Source: Candidatus Aminicenantota bacterium
GTDB lineage: Bacteria > Acidobacteriota > Aminicenantia > Aminicenantales > Saccharicenantaceae
Assembly: GCA_014360015.1 (NCBI GenBank)
Contig: JACIYJ010000009.1
Span: 1-64,000, forward strand
Reading direction: 5' to 3'
DNA length: 64,000 nucleotides
Position numbers and translations under genes: made by a program. Below, one piece after another: positions 52,872 to 61,900 of the stretch. Within the stretch, counting starts at the first letter, position 1, and each line of letters begins with the position of its first letter. The notes beneath the pieces were generated by a model. That model was not told where the DNA came from, searched no databases, and saw only the letters and a list, made by a program, of their open reading frames with translations.

Positions 52872-53549
52872 ATGATACAAAAAGGCAGATTATTTGTCGT
52901 CGGCACTCCAATCGGCAATCTTGAAGACATCACTATCCGGGCGCTGCGTATCCTGAAAGAAGTTGAAGCCATTGCCTGCGAAGACACCCGACAGACAATC
53001 AAGCTGCTCAATGCTTACGGAATAAAGAAGCGACTGATTTCCTATTTTCACCCGAAAGAAAACCAGAAACTTCCTGAAATTCTGGCTCTCCTAAACAGAG
53101 GTCAGGATGTGGCCCTGGTCTCAGATGCTGGAACTCCTGGCATCTCTGACCCAGGTTATCCCCTGATTAAAGAAGCTATAAACCAGGGAATTCAGGTCAT
53201 TCCTATCCCCGGTCCGAGTGCCCTGACCGCAGCTCTATCTGCGGCCGGCCTGCCCACCCACCGGGTGGTTTTCGTTGGCTTTCCGCCAAGCAAAAAGGGC
53301 AGTCTGAAAAACTTTCTCTCTAAGTTATCTGAAGAAGAGGGAACACTGGTTTTTTTTCTTCCAATGAGAAAAATAAAAAACTTTCTGGAAGTAGCCAGAG
53401 AAGTTTTTGGCTCCAGGAAGGCTGTACTGGCCAGGGAGTTAACTAAGATTCATGAAGAATTTATCAGGCTTACCATAGATGATTTGCTTTCAGCCCTACC
53501 CGAAGAAAAAATGCGGGGTGAAGCCACACTCCTGATTGAAGGCAAATAA
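52872..53549 (+). CDS. rsmI: 16S rRNA (cytidine1402-2'-O)-methyltransferase
   Basis: The 225-residue tetrapyrrole-methylase-fold enzyme methylates C1402 of 16S rRNA. Typical motifs: LFVVGTPIGNLEDITIRALR (residues 7-26), ACEDTRQTIKLLNAYGI, LVSDAGTPGISDPGYPL near 85 and IPIPGPSALTAALSAAGLPT near 110. The ending LTKIHEEFIRLT is conserved. It lacks the C-terminal extension present in E. coli RsmI (286 aa), as in several short homologues. It follows nadE closely. Confidence 0.93.
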   Translation: MIQKGRLFVVGTPIGNLEDITIRALRILKEVEAIACEDTRQTIKLLNAYGIKKRLISYFHPKENQKLPEILALLNRGQDVALVSDAGTPGISDPGYPLIKEAINQGIQVIPIPGPSALTAALSAAGLPTHRVVFVGFPPSKKGSLKNFLSKLSEEEGTLVFFLPMRKIKNFLEVAREVFGSRKAVLARELTKIHEEFIRLTIDDLLSALPEEKMRGEATLLIEGK

Positions 53550-53564
53550 TTTTTTTTAAAATAC

Positions 53565-53593
53565 TTGACAAAACTATACTCAACATTTATATT
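53565..53593 (+). promoter_or_regulatory. Sigma-70 type promoter for hsp20
   Basis: TTGACA (53565-53570), 17 bp, TATATT (53588-53593) is a near-consensus promoter located in an AT-rich spacer after rsmI. It is followed 40 bases later by a perfect ribosome site (AGGAGGTGA) and the ATG at 53634. No CIRCE-type inverted repeat was seen, so heat control is not evident from the DNA. Confidence 0.75.
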
Positions 53594-53633
53594 AATAATA
53601 GACTAAAGAAAATTTTAAAAAGGAGGTGAAGCC

Positions 53634-54119
53634 ATGGCCATCACTAAATGGGATCCATTCCGGGATTTAATGATCTTACGTGACAGGATGAATCGGCTGT
53701 TTGAGGATCTGGTTTCTTCCCCTCGGTTCGAAGATTCTGAACTCATCCAGAGCACCTGGTCTCCTGCGGTGGACATCTACGAAACCGAAAACGAACTGGT
53801 CCTGACCGCCGAACTTCCTGGAGTTGATGAAAAGGATGTAGAAATCAAAATAGAAGACAATACCCTGACTCTTAAGGGCGAAAGGAAGTTCGAAAAGGAG
53901 ACCAAGGAAGAGAATTATCATCGCATAGAGCGGGCTTATGGATCCTTCTTCAGGTCCTTCAGCTTGCCGAATTACATCGACCAGGAAAAAATCAGCGCCG
54001 AATATGAAAACGGGCTGCTGAGGATCCATATGCCCAAAAAGGCTGAAGTTAAACCGAGGAAAGTTAAGATCGTAAAACCTCAAACAGCCGAAAAATCTGG
54101 CGAAAAATCTTCCAAATAA
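53634..54119 (+). CDS. Hsp20/alpha-crystallin small heat-shock protein
   Basis: This 161-residue chaperone holds unfolding proteins. The alpha-crystallin domain starts at SPAVDIYETENELVLTAELP (residues 44-63), with VEIKIEDNTLTLKGERKF near 75, the conserved RIERAYGSFFRSFSLPNYID near 97 and the A-x-x-x-x-G-L motif AEYENGLLRIHMPK near 122. The C-terminal tail (KVKIVKPQ) has the IxV-like anchor used in oligomers. It has its own promoter and a strong bidirectional terminator. Confidence 0.95.
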   Translation: MAITKWDPFRDLMILRDRMNRLFEDLVSSPRFEDSELIQSTWSPAVDIYETENELVLTAELPGVDEKDVEIKIEDNTLTLKGERKFEKETKEENYHRIERAYGSFFRSFSLPNYIDQEKISAEYENGLLRIHMPKKAEVKPRKVKIVKPQTAEKSGEKSSK

Positions 54120-54142
54120 CTGGAAGGTTTATCGCCAGTTAA

Positions 54143-54164
54143 GCCCCCGTCAAAAGACGGGGGC
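54143..54164. terminator. Bidirectional rho-independent terminator
   Basis: The stem GCCCCCGTC / GACGGGGGC (9 bp, extended to 11 by AA/TT) closes an AAAA loop and is followed by TTTTTG on the plus strand and a shorter T tract on the minus strand. It lies between the convergent hsp20 and comF genes and ends both transcripts. Confidence 0.9.
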
Positions 54165-54173
54165 TTTTTGTTA

Positions 54174-54911
54174 TCAAGCCCGGGCCAGAGTCAGGGCTCT
54201 GATTTCCCGGGCTCCAGCCTGTCTAAGAACCTGGGCGCATTCGCGGATGGTTGAGCCAGTGGTATAGACATCATCCACCAGCAATAAGGTACAACCCTGA
54301 ATTTTTTCTGGTTTTCGCACGGCAAAAGCACCTTTAAGGTTCGATTCTCTTGCCTTAGCTTCCAGGGAAACCTGAGCCGCCGTGTTTTTGGTCTTAACCA
54401 AGACTCCCTTCAGCACTGGTCGGCGGCTTAATCTTGAAAGCTCCCTGGCCAGAAGTTCAGCCTGATTAAATCCCCGATCCCTTTCCTTTAGCCGATAAAG
54501 TGGTACCGGCAGGATAAAATCAACCCCGGGGAAAAGCCCATCGGTTATGAAATTCTTATAAGCCAGACCGGCCAGGGGCTGACTTAGAGCCTCATAGCCT
54601 TTATATTTAAAAAGGATTATCAATTCTTTGAGCCGGCCTGAATACGGACCGAGCGACCGGTGTCTGGTAAAGGGAGGCGGGTTTTTCTGACATTCAAGAC
54701 AGGTCGATGACCCCGTTGTTTCATGGTAGAGAAACCGGCCACAGACCTGACAGACCAGGCCACGATGAATCTCTACCCGGGATAGACACTCTTGGCAGAC
54801 AATTTTTTCGTCTGATTTTTCCAGCAGTCGCCCGCAAACCTTACAGAAGGAGGGAAAGATGGTTATCTTAACTGGCTGGATCAGCCGGTTAATAAAGGTT
54901 AACGGTTTCAC
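54174..54911 (-). CDS. comF: ComF-family phosphoribosyltransferase-like protein
   Basis: This 245-residue protein has two zinc-finger-like CxxC pairs (CKVCGRLL, CQECLSR, CQVCGRFL, CLECQ in residues 22-75) and a PRT domain with the PRPP-binding LLVDDVYTTGSTIRECA near 212. ComF proteins support DNA uptake or replication-restart work and are common in bacteria without natural competence. It overlaps the TraR/DksA-like gene by 4 bases and is the last gene of the leftward rplU operon. Confidence 0.9.
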   Translation of the reverse strand: MKPLTFINRLIQPVKITIFPSFCKVCGRLLEKSDEKIVCQECLSRVEIHRGLVCQVCGRFLYHETTGSSTCLECQKNPPPFTRHRSLGPYSGRLKELIILFKYKGYEALSQPLAGLAYKNFITDGLFPGVDFILPVPLYRLKERDRGFNQAELLARELSRLSRRPVLKGVLVKTKNTAAQVSLEAKARESNLKGAFAVRKPEKIQGCTLLLVDDVYTTGSTIRECAQVLRQAGAREIRALTLARA

Positions 54912-55285
54912 TTTCCCTTTGATTCGCCCTCTTTTTTCTCCTGACAGCTTATACAGTAAGGTGTCCAGGGGATAATTTGAAGTCTTTTCTTATTTATCTC
55001 TTTGTGACAGATCTGACACAGGCCAAATTCATCTTTTTCCAGTCTTTCCAGGGCCTGGTCGATCATCACCAGCTGGTCCCTTTCGCTATCGGTCAGGCCG
55101 AGAAGAAACTCCTTGGTGTAAGAAGTCTCCGCCTTATCCACCAGGTCCAGCGCGGTGTCGGTTTCGATTTCCTTGCTCTCGTTGTAGAACTGGCTCAGCT
55201 TTTTGATGATGCTATTCTTCTTTTCCAGCAGGAGCTTTCTGAATTCTTCTTTTTCTTTTTTGGAAAGTTTAAGTTTTTCAGGCAT
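54908..55285 (-). CDS. TraR/DksA-family zinc-finger protein
   Basis: The 125-residue protein has an N-terminal coiled-coil region (LSKKEKEEFRKLLLEKKNSI), the acidic block (TDTALDLVDKAETSYTKEF) that in DksA reaches the RNA polymerase secondary channel, and a four-Cys zinc finger (CQICHKEI and CISCQEKK). Family members modulate transcription with ppGpp. It lies 11 bases after rlmH and overlaps comF. Regulatory targets are unknown. Confidence 0.88.
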   Translation of the reverse strand: MPEKLKLSKKEKEEFRKLLLEKKNSIIKKLSQFYNESKEIETDTALDLVDKAETSYTKEFLLGLTDSERDQLVMIDQALERLEKDEFGLCQICHKEINKKRLQIIPWTPYCISCQEKKEGESKGK

Positions 55286-55296
55286 TTAACCCCCTA

Positions 55297-55764
55297 TCAT
55301 TTCGGATATGAATATCCTTTGATTAAGTTCAAAGCTCTATAAACTTGCTCCAGCAAAACCACCCTGGCCAGTTCATGAGAAAAGGTCATCCGGGAAAGAG
55401 AGAGCTGGAAGTTAGCCTTATCCATTATTCTCGGGGCCAATCCCAGAAAGCCACCCACCAGAAAAATCAATTTTCTGGATGAAATCATAGCTTTGGCTTC
55501 GATCAATCTGGCCAGTTCTTCTGAAGTCATCTCTTTTCCTTTATCAGAAAGGCAGATAATATACCCATCCTGGAGATGTTTTTCAAGCCCTTCGGCTTCC
55601 TTCTCCAGAATTTTCTCTGCCCATTTTTCCTCCAGCCCTCTGGCTTCAGCCGTTTCTATGATTCTGGCGCGGCCAAACTGACTGACTTTTCCCAAATACT
55701 CTTCCTGAAGCGCCCGAAAGTGCTGGTGGCGCGTCTTGCCTGGCCACAAAAATACTATTTCCAT
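55297..55764 (-). CDS. rlmH: 23S rRNA (pseudouridine1915-N3)-methyltransferase
   Basis: This 155-residue SPOUT methyltransferase has IIETAEARGLEEKWAEKILE, the SAM-binding knot LIFLVGGFLGLAPRIMD near 99 (GG-x-x-G) and the signature MTFSHELARVVLLEQVYRAL near 124. The last residues are YSYPK where most homologues read PYHK, a small departure at the RNA-contacting end. It methylates pseudouridine 1915 in helix 69 of the large ribosomal subunit. Confidence 0.92.
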   Translation of the reverse strand: MEIVFLWPGKTRHQHFRALQEEYLGKVSQFGRARIIETAEARGLEEKWAEKILEKEAEGLEKHLQDGYIICLSDKGKEMTSEELARLIEAKAMISSRKLIFLVGGFLGLAPRIMDKANFQLSLSRMTFSHELARVVLLEQVYRALNLIKGYSYPK

Positions 55765-55834
55765 TTGAGATTTGGTTTTTAATAAATAAATATTTATTGA
55801 AGAAAAGTCAAGAAAAAAAATTGAAAAAATTTAA

Positions 55835-56203
55835 TCAATAGTCCAACCTGGGAGCATCCGCCCAGAGTTTCTCCAGAGCATAGTAGTCCCGGGCTCTTTT
55901 AGAAAAAATGTGGACAATAAAAGAGCCGTAATCCAGAAGAATCCACTCGGCGTTTTCCAACCCTTCCACACCAAAAGGTTTTATCTTTTCTTTACTGAGC
56001 TCTTGCTCAATGTTTTCGTAAATGGCCACATTCTGCCGGGATGAATTTCCATGCATGATGACAAAAAAATCAGTAAAGCTGGTCAACTCCCGAAGGTCAA
56101 GCACACAGATTTCCTCGGCTTTCTTGGCCTGACTGGCCTTTATCGATAACTTTACTTCTTTTGGTAAGCTTCTTTTGGTAAACTTCTTTTCCTTTTCTTT
56201 CAC
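55835..56203 (-). CDS. rsfS: Ribosome silencing factor
   Basis: This 122-residue RsfS/DUF143 protein binds L14 and blocks subunit joining in starvation. Motifs: ICVLDLRELTSFTDFFVIMH near 33, NSSRQNVAIYENIEQEL near 54, GLENAEWILLDYGSFIVHIF near 81 and the C-terminal YALEKLWADAPRL. A basic N-terminal extension of about 20 residues (KEKEKKFTKRSLPKEVK) precedes the domain. It follows nadD by 17 bases. Confidence 0.92.
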   Translation of the reverse strand: MKEKEKKFTKRSLPKEVKLSIKASQAKKAEEICVLDLRELTSFTDFFVIMHGNSSRQNVAIYENIEQELSKEKIKPFGVEGLENAEWILLDYGSFIVHIFSKRARDYYALEKLWADAPRLDY

Positions 56204-56220
56204 CTGAATCCTCTTCTCCT

Positions 56221-56871
56221 TTAACGATATAAATTATATTTATTTATGTACTCTTCCACTCCTTCTGGTACCAGTCCGGTAATCGGCAGCCCGGACTGAA
56301 GCCGTTTTCTGATTTCAGAAGACGAGATGTCAGGAGAATTTATTTCCAACAAATAAACACCATTCACCGACAATTCATCAGGACTCAGTAGAGAAAACTT
56401 CTCTATGCCAGCCAAATTCTCCTGTCTGATTTTTTCAATTACTCCTCTTACAGATCTTAACCCGAATCCGGGACGGCTGACAACTATAAAAGAGCACTCT
56501 TTTAACAACTCAGTATAGTCTTTCCAGGTTTCAATTTCCAGAAAGGCATCGGAGCCGACGATAAAAAAGAATCTATCTTCTGGGTAAATTTCCTTTAATT
56601 TCCTCAGGGTGACGATGGAATATGATGGTGCCGGGTTTCTGGCTTCTACATCTGAAACCAGAAATTTGGGCTGGTTCTGGCAGGCAATTTCCACCATCCT
56701 CAACCGGTGTTCAACCGCCACCACTTCTTTCTGGCTCTTATGCGGCGGAATATAGGAAGGAATGAACAGAATTCGGTCGAGTGGAAAATACCTTAGCACT
56801 TCTTCTGCGGCTTTAAGATGGCCGCAATGAATCGGGTTAAAGGTGCCGCCAAACAGTCCGGTCAAAGCCAT
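56221..56871 (-). CDS. nadD: Nicotinate-nucleotide adenylyltransferase
   Basis: The 216-residue nucleotidyltransferase makes deamido-NAD, the substrate of NadE. It has the nucleotide-binding GGTFNPIHCGHLKAAEEV (residues 8-25), FIPSYIPPHK near 37, YSIVTLRKLKEIYP near 78, FFIVGSDAFLEIETWKDY near 99 and the ISSSEIRKRLQSG motif near 185. It is 3 bases downstream of obg. The nadD and nadE genes are in the same window on opposite strands. Confidence 0.93.
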   Translation of the reverse strand: MALTGLFGGTFNPIHCGHLKAAEEVLRYFPLDRILFIPSYIPPHKSQKEVVAVEHRLRMVEIACQNQPKFLVSDVEARNPAPSYSIVTLRKLKEIYPEDRFFFIVGSDAFLEIETWKDYTELLKECSFIVVSRPGFGLRSVRGVIEKIRQENLAGIEKFSLLSPDELSVNGVYLLEINSPDISSSEIRKRLQSGLPITGLVPEGVEEYINKYNLYR

Positions 56872-56874
56872 GAT

Positions 56875-57924
56875 TCAGTCTTTTTCCCTCTCATCTTCGG
56901 ACGAATTTTCAGTTTTTTCAACTTTTTCTTCTTCCAGCATCTTAGTCAAGAGGTTAACCAGGTTTTTCAAGCCTTCCCCGGTCACAGCCGAGATGGCCAA
57001 AAAAGGCTTTTTCTCCTTAATGGCCAGCCTTTTAACCGCTGTCAGCTGCTTCTTATCTTCACCCAACAGGTCTATCTTGTTAGCCACAATAATTTGTTTT
57101 CTCTTAACCAGCTCTGGGTTAAAAGCCTTAAGTTCATTCTGAATCACTCGATAATCATTGACCGGGTCTCTTCCAGAATAAGGCGAGACATCTATCAAAT
57201 GAACCAGAATTCTGGTCCTCTCGATATGTCTTAAGAACTGAATTCCTAAGCCAAGCCCCTCATGGGCACCTTCGATTAGACCGGGAATATCAGCCACCAC
57301 AAAGCTTCTTTCTTCATCAACATCAACCACTCCGAGATTGGGTGTCAGGGTGGTGAAAGGATAATCGGCAATCAGTGGTTTAGCCGCGGAAATCCTGGAA
57401 ATGAGCGTTGATTTGCCCACATTAGGAAAGCCCACCAGCCCAACATCGGCAATCAGCTTTAATTCCAGGATTAATTCTTTCTCTTCTCCTGGCTTGCCTT
57501 TTTCAAACTCTCTTGGAGTCTGATGGGTTGGAGTAGCAAAAGAAGCATTGCCCCTTCCACCCCGGCCTCCCTTAGCTGCCAGAAAAATTTCTCCTGGTTT
57601 CAGAAAATCATGGAGAATCTCACCGGTAACCGCATCCTTAACTACAGTGCCAACTGGAACTTTTAAGTAAAGGTCTTTACCTCTTTTTCCTTGCTTGTTT
57701 GAGCCTTGACCATTGGCTCCTTTTTTGGCTTTGTTTATCGGATGATACCTGAAATAGGCCAGGGTATTAAGATTGGGGTCGCTAACCAGATAGATGTTTC
57801 CTCCATCCCCTCCGCGTCCGCCATCAGGCCCCCCCTTAGGGACACGATATTCCCGCCGGAAACTAACGCAGCCGTCACCGCCTTTGCCGGCGATGAGGGT
57901 TACCTTCACCTGATCAACAAACAA
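56875..57924 (-). CDS. obg: Obg-family GTPase
   Basis: The 349-residue GTPase acts in ribosome assembly and stress response. The glycine-rich OBG domain ([20 protein letters not shown] near 22, [10 protein letters not shown]) is followed by the G domain: P-loop [19 protein letters not shown] near 160, G2 [12 protein letters not shown]3 [21 protein letters not shown]4 NKIDLLG and G5 AISAVTGEG. There is no extra C-terminal OCT/TGS domain, only a charged tail ([19 protein letters not shown]). Cotranscribed with rpmA and rplU upstream (95-bp gap). Confidence 0.95.
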   Translation of the reverse strand: MFVDQVKVTLIAGKGGDGCVSFRREYRVPKGGPDGGRGGDGGNIYLVSDPNLNTLAYFRYHPINKAKKGANGQGSNKQGKRGKDLYLKVPVGTVVKDAVTGEILHDFLKPGEIFLAAKGGRGGRGNASFATPTHQTPREFEKGKPGEEKELILELKLIADVGLVGFPNVGKSTLISRISAAKPLIADYPFTTLTPNLGVVDVDEERSFVVADIPGLIEGAHEGLGLGIQFLRHIERTRILVHLIDVSPYSGRDPVNDYRVIQNELKAFNPELVKRKQIIVANKIDLLGEDKKQLTAVKRLAIKEKKPFLAISAVTGEGLKNLVNLLTKMLEEEKVEKTENSSEDEREKD

Positions 57925-58019
57925 CTGGACACCTGTCTTGGGAAGATTTAATGAATAGAAAAAGGACCTCTTTAAATTTAATTTTCAGGAGTTTTTGAAT
58001 TTTGGGAGTTGCTCCCATT

Positions 58020-58289
58020 TTATGAGGCTGTCTCGGCTGTTTCCTCCACTGGAATAACCGAGACAAATTTCCCCATCCTCCCTTTGTCTTCAAATTTAAC
58101 TATGCCTCTAACCAGGGCAAAAAGAGTATCGTCACTACCCCGACCGACATTGAGACCTGGTTTGAAGCGGGTGCCCCTCTGTCTAACCAGAATGGAACCA
58201 GCATTTACTAACTGGCCGCCGAATCTTTTCACTCCCAAATGCTTCGGATTAGAATCTCTCCCGTTAACGGCTGATCTCTTGTGGGCCAT
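58020..58289 (-). CDS. rpmA: 50S ribosomal protein L27
   Basis: This L27 of 89 residues is [20 protein letters not shown] followed by [20 protein letters not shown]. The start at 58289 fits the AAGGAGGA site (6-base spacing) and the family N-terminus. The MTM start two codons upstream is only one base from that site. The N-terminal loop that reads KGQGSSRN in other bacteria is shortened here to RSAVN. The last 12 residues ([12 protein letters not shown]) are extra and acidic. It starts 2 bases after rplU. Confidence 0.93.
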   Translation of the reverse strand: MAHKRSAVNGRDSNPKHLGVKRFGGQLVNAGSILVRQRGTRFKPGLNVGRGSDDTLFALVRGIVKFEDKGRMGKFVSVIPVEETAETAS

Positions 58290-58291
58290 GG

Positions 58292-58774
58292 TCATTCCTC
58301 CTTACCTGAGTCTTCAGTTCCTGATGTTTCTTCTTTCTTTGTGACTCTGGTTCTGGTGGTTTTTTTAACGGTTGCTTTCCCTTCGGGTTCAGCCGCTTCT
58401 GTTTTTCTGGTCTTCTTTGAAGCTGTTTTTTCGACTGGTTTCTCAGCCTCAACCCCTCCACCATCAGGATAGATACCGGCAATTTTAACCTTGGTTAAAA
58501 GCTGCCGGTGACCTTTTGTCCGCCGGTAGCCTTTCCTTCTTTTTTTCTTGAAAACTATGACCTTGTCATCTTTATAAGTTTCCAGGACTTCTGCTTTGAC
58601 CAGGGCTTTTTCCAGATAAGGAGTACCCACCTGAATGTTGTCGCCATCTTCCACCAGAAGAACCTGGTCAAAGTTTACTGTCTGACCCTGTTCAGCCTCG
58701 AGTTTTTCTACAGAAAGGATATCTCCTTCCTTGACTCGATACTGCTTACCACCTGTTTTAATAACTGCAAACAT
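58292..58774 (-). CDS. rplU: 50S ribosomal protein L21 with long C-terminal extension
   Basis: The first 103 residues are a normal L21: [40 protein letters not shown] and [20 protein letters not shown]. They are followed by about 57 extra residues rich in Glu, Lys, Thr, Ala ([20 protein letters not shown]...[11 protein letters not shown]). The extension is probably unstructured and surface-exposed. It heads the leftward operon rplU-rpmA-obg-nadD-rsfS-rlmH-dksA-like-comF. A good promoter lies at 58813-58841. Confidence 0.95.
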   Translation of the reverse strand: MFAVIKTGGKQYRVKEGDILSVEKLEAEQGQTVNFDQVLLVEDGDNIQVGTPYLEKALVKAEVLETYKDDKVIVFKKKRRKGYRRTKGHRQLLTKVKIAGIYPDGGGVEAEKPVEKTASKKTRKTEAAEPEGKATVKKTTRTRVTKKEETSGTEDSGKEE

Positions 58775-58812
58775 GACTTGTCACCTTTCCTGGGGATAAA
58801 AATCGAATTTTA

Positions 58813-58841
58813 AATTTAACATAGAAGCCAATTTATGTCAA
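58813..58841 (-). promoter_or_regulatory. Sigma-70 type promoter for the rplU operon
   Basis: On the minus strand TTGACA (58841-58836) is followed at 17 bp by TAAATT (58818-58813). The ribosome site AGGAAAGGTGA lies 10 bases before the ATG at 58774. It is the only good promoter between the 1545-residue gene and rplU. Confidence 0.65.
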
Positions 58842-58910
58842 CACAGCAGTTGATCCTTTCGTTGCCTGAAACCCCCTCTTGGTGCCTGGCTCAGTTTTGA
58901 CCGCCTGTAA

Positions 58911-61900
58911 TTAATTTAGATACCTGATTAAAGCACCCCAACTTTTATCAATGACAAAGCCTTCTCTGAGAAAGAAGGAGGGGATCAAGTAATGGGCCAT
59001 GATGACTTTTATTTTCGAGTTAGCCATTCGTTCAATAAAATCTCTGAGCATAGCCTGTCCGATTCCTCTTCTCTTATTTCCCTGAGCCACCACTATTCCT
59101 TCAATAAAAACGACCTGCCTGGATAAATTCCTGAAACAGATTCCGCCTATTAGGACTCCTTCTGAATCTAATAAAACTAAATGTTGATTCTCCTGAGAAA
59201 TTACTCTTGGGTAATTTTCTTTCAAAAATAATCGATAAAGTTTGCCAATTTCGGCCGGATCAAAAGTTTCTCTAAAGATGTATTGGTTACCCTGACGGTC
59301 AGTTACCACTGATTTTACCACTAATTTTTCCTGACCGAGTTCACCTGTTTTTGAGATGCTTAAATCATGACTCCGCCCGATTCGAGGAAAAACCATCCGG
59401 CTGAAAACCTGACGATCTTCTTCATCGAGATTGGCCTGGATCTCGGAAAGTTCTATAAATTGCCTGGCCAATTTTTCGGGATTCTGTTTCATCCTTTCCA
59501 GAAGTCTCTCGAACGAAAAAATCACCTCTGTTTTATGAGAAGCAAAATAAGTATGGCGGTAGACATAAAAACGCATCCAATCAGGCTTGTTCTGGAGATT
59601 ATATTCATGGATCAAATCTAAAACCTTCTGCTCCCGTTCTTCAGAGCCTGCCATCCTCACTGATATTTCCCATTCTTTATATTTGCGAATAGCAGTCAGA
59701 ATTGAAATCGGAAGGACGGGATTTTTCTGGATTTCACTCAGATAACTTCCCAGCATCAGCCGTAATGACCCCAGGCCATCTATTTCTAAGTCATGCTGTT
59801 CTAATTCAGCTTGCAGGTTTTGCAGAAAGCAGGTGGCTTCTTTTTCATCCCAGGCTTCAAAGCAGGCATCGAATATCCAGCTGAGGTCTATTATTTTCTC
59901 AGCCCAGGGATAAGCAGCTACCACGTTAAGATAAAAATTATCAATGAGCAGTCGCACCAAAGAACTGGGGCCTTCATAATTCCTTATATTCCCCAACGAA
60001 ATCAAACAGGGCCTGGCTGAATCAACCGAGATATTTTCAGGGAGAGCTTCCCCTGGAATTATTTTAAAATCAGAGGCTTTAACTGCCTGGAAGATTAAAG
60101 CGATGGCGCTGACGTATAGAATCCGCCATTCCTGAGGCGTAACCAGTGGTTGCTGACTCTGGTTTCTTCCAGCGAAATCTCTGATTCGTTCTCCAACGCT
60201 CAGGCGGCTGAAGAATCTGTAGCTAATGGCTCCAAGGTCAGACCGCCAACTGGCCATCTTTGGCAAAAGACCAGGATAGCTGAAATGTTCTGACAGTGTC
60301 AAATACCAGTATATTTTCTCTCTGGTCGCAGAAGAGAATTTATCATCCAGAATTTCCACTTTTAAGTCATAGTGTTCACCCTGCCGGGAATTTATACAGA
60401 CCCTGAGGTGAAGACCAGGATAAACTGAAGGCACTCTTGATACCCAGATATTTCCGTAGGAAATAGCTTCCAGATTAACTGCATAATATCCATAAGCTAA
60501 CCTGAGGCTCTCTGCTAGAAAGGTAGGGTCAGTAAGGACTTGATTTATTTTCACCTTCTCTGCTGCAGAAAATTCATTATTGATTTTTATCGCTTTTTCC
60601 AATTTCTGCTGATAATCTTCGGGTAGTCGGACTTTCAATCTTAATCTGAAGACAAGGTATAGATTCTCGAGAATCCTTTCTGCCTCAGCCGAAAGCACTG
60701 AATCTTGTTTATGCAGGGCCCAGCTGGCCAATTCGGCCGCCACGCTTGAAGTAAACTCAGGGTGAACCTGAGCAAAATCAGCCAGAAGCTTAAAAATATG
60801 TTTGAATTGTTTAATAGTTCCGGAAGAAGCTGGCCAGCTAAGAGAAACTCGATAGCCAGCCAATCGCTGGCGCAGCGCCTCAAACCGGCCGCTTCCCAGA
60901 ACTGAAGAAGCTATTTCTTCTATGGATTCTTCATTGAGGAAAGTAAGTCCAGAATCTACAAAAGAAGATAATGAAGGACAGTAATCAGCTCGAGGTTGGT
61001 CGAGAAGAAGTAATCGATAAGCCCAGCAACGGAGTTTCTCTACAGGATGATTGGCCATGGCCTCAAGTCTCAATCGGATAAGAGAAGAAATCCTGATATT
61101 ATCGGATTCATAAAAAAGCTTTTCCAGCTCAGCCATGGCCTCCTCTGCTGATTTTAGAGGAGCAAAATACATCCTGGCCACCAGCTGATGAATCCGGACA
61201 AGAGAAACATCGGTCACCCCTTTGGGCGAACTCATCTGAATATCAGCCTGAGCCTCAGAGACAGGCCTTTTTTTATCCCTGGGCAACCAGACACGGTTAG
61301 AGATATTAGTCAGAGAAGTATCCCAGCCTTCCCGGCAAGGTAAGAAATTCACCAAAGCTTCATTTCCACACCAGAGATAAGGCTGCCGGGCAAACAAGCC
61401 TAAGTCGATTACCTTATCTTTGATTTCATAACATAAATCGCCAATTCTGTACCTATCCCTCTGACTATCCTTTTGGATGACCAATGAAAGCGACCGGCTT
61501 AGGTCGAGTAACTTTCCTCCCTCAAGTTTGAAATCCCCTTCAAGAAGCCCCAGGTCTCTGATCAACCAGAGGGGAATTTTAACTTTGAACTTATCGGCTT
61601 TAAGTTCTACATAATTTTTCTGATAAAGTCCCTCAATGAGCTCTGAGTAATTGGTGACAATTTTTTTTCTATTAAAAGTTCCCTTGGCGGTTAATTCTCC
61701 TCTTTCTCGACTGAAATCTCTATCGAGCACAGCAAAGTTTATAATCCTTTCATATGGAGCCAGGTCAAGGTTAGCTGCTTCAATGATTCTCTTATAATAT
61801 TCCCTTTCTCCTTCCTTTCCCAGAAACTTTCTGAATTCTGGATAGGTATTATCCGGGACAATCAGCAGAATATTGTATGGGCGACCATCACCTACCAGAA

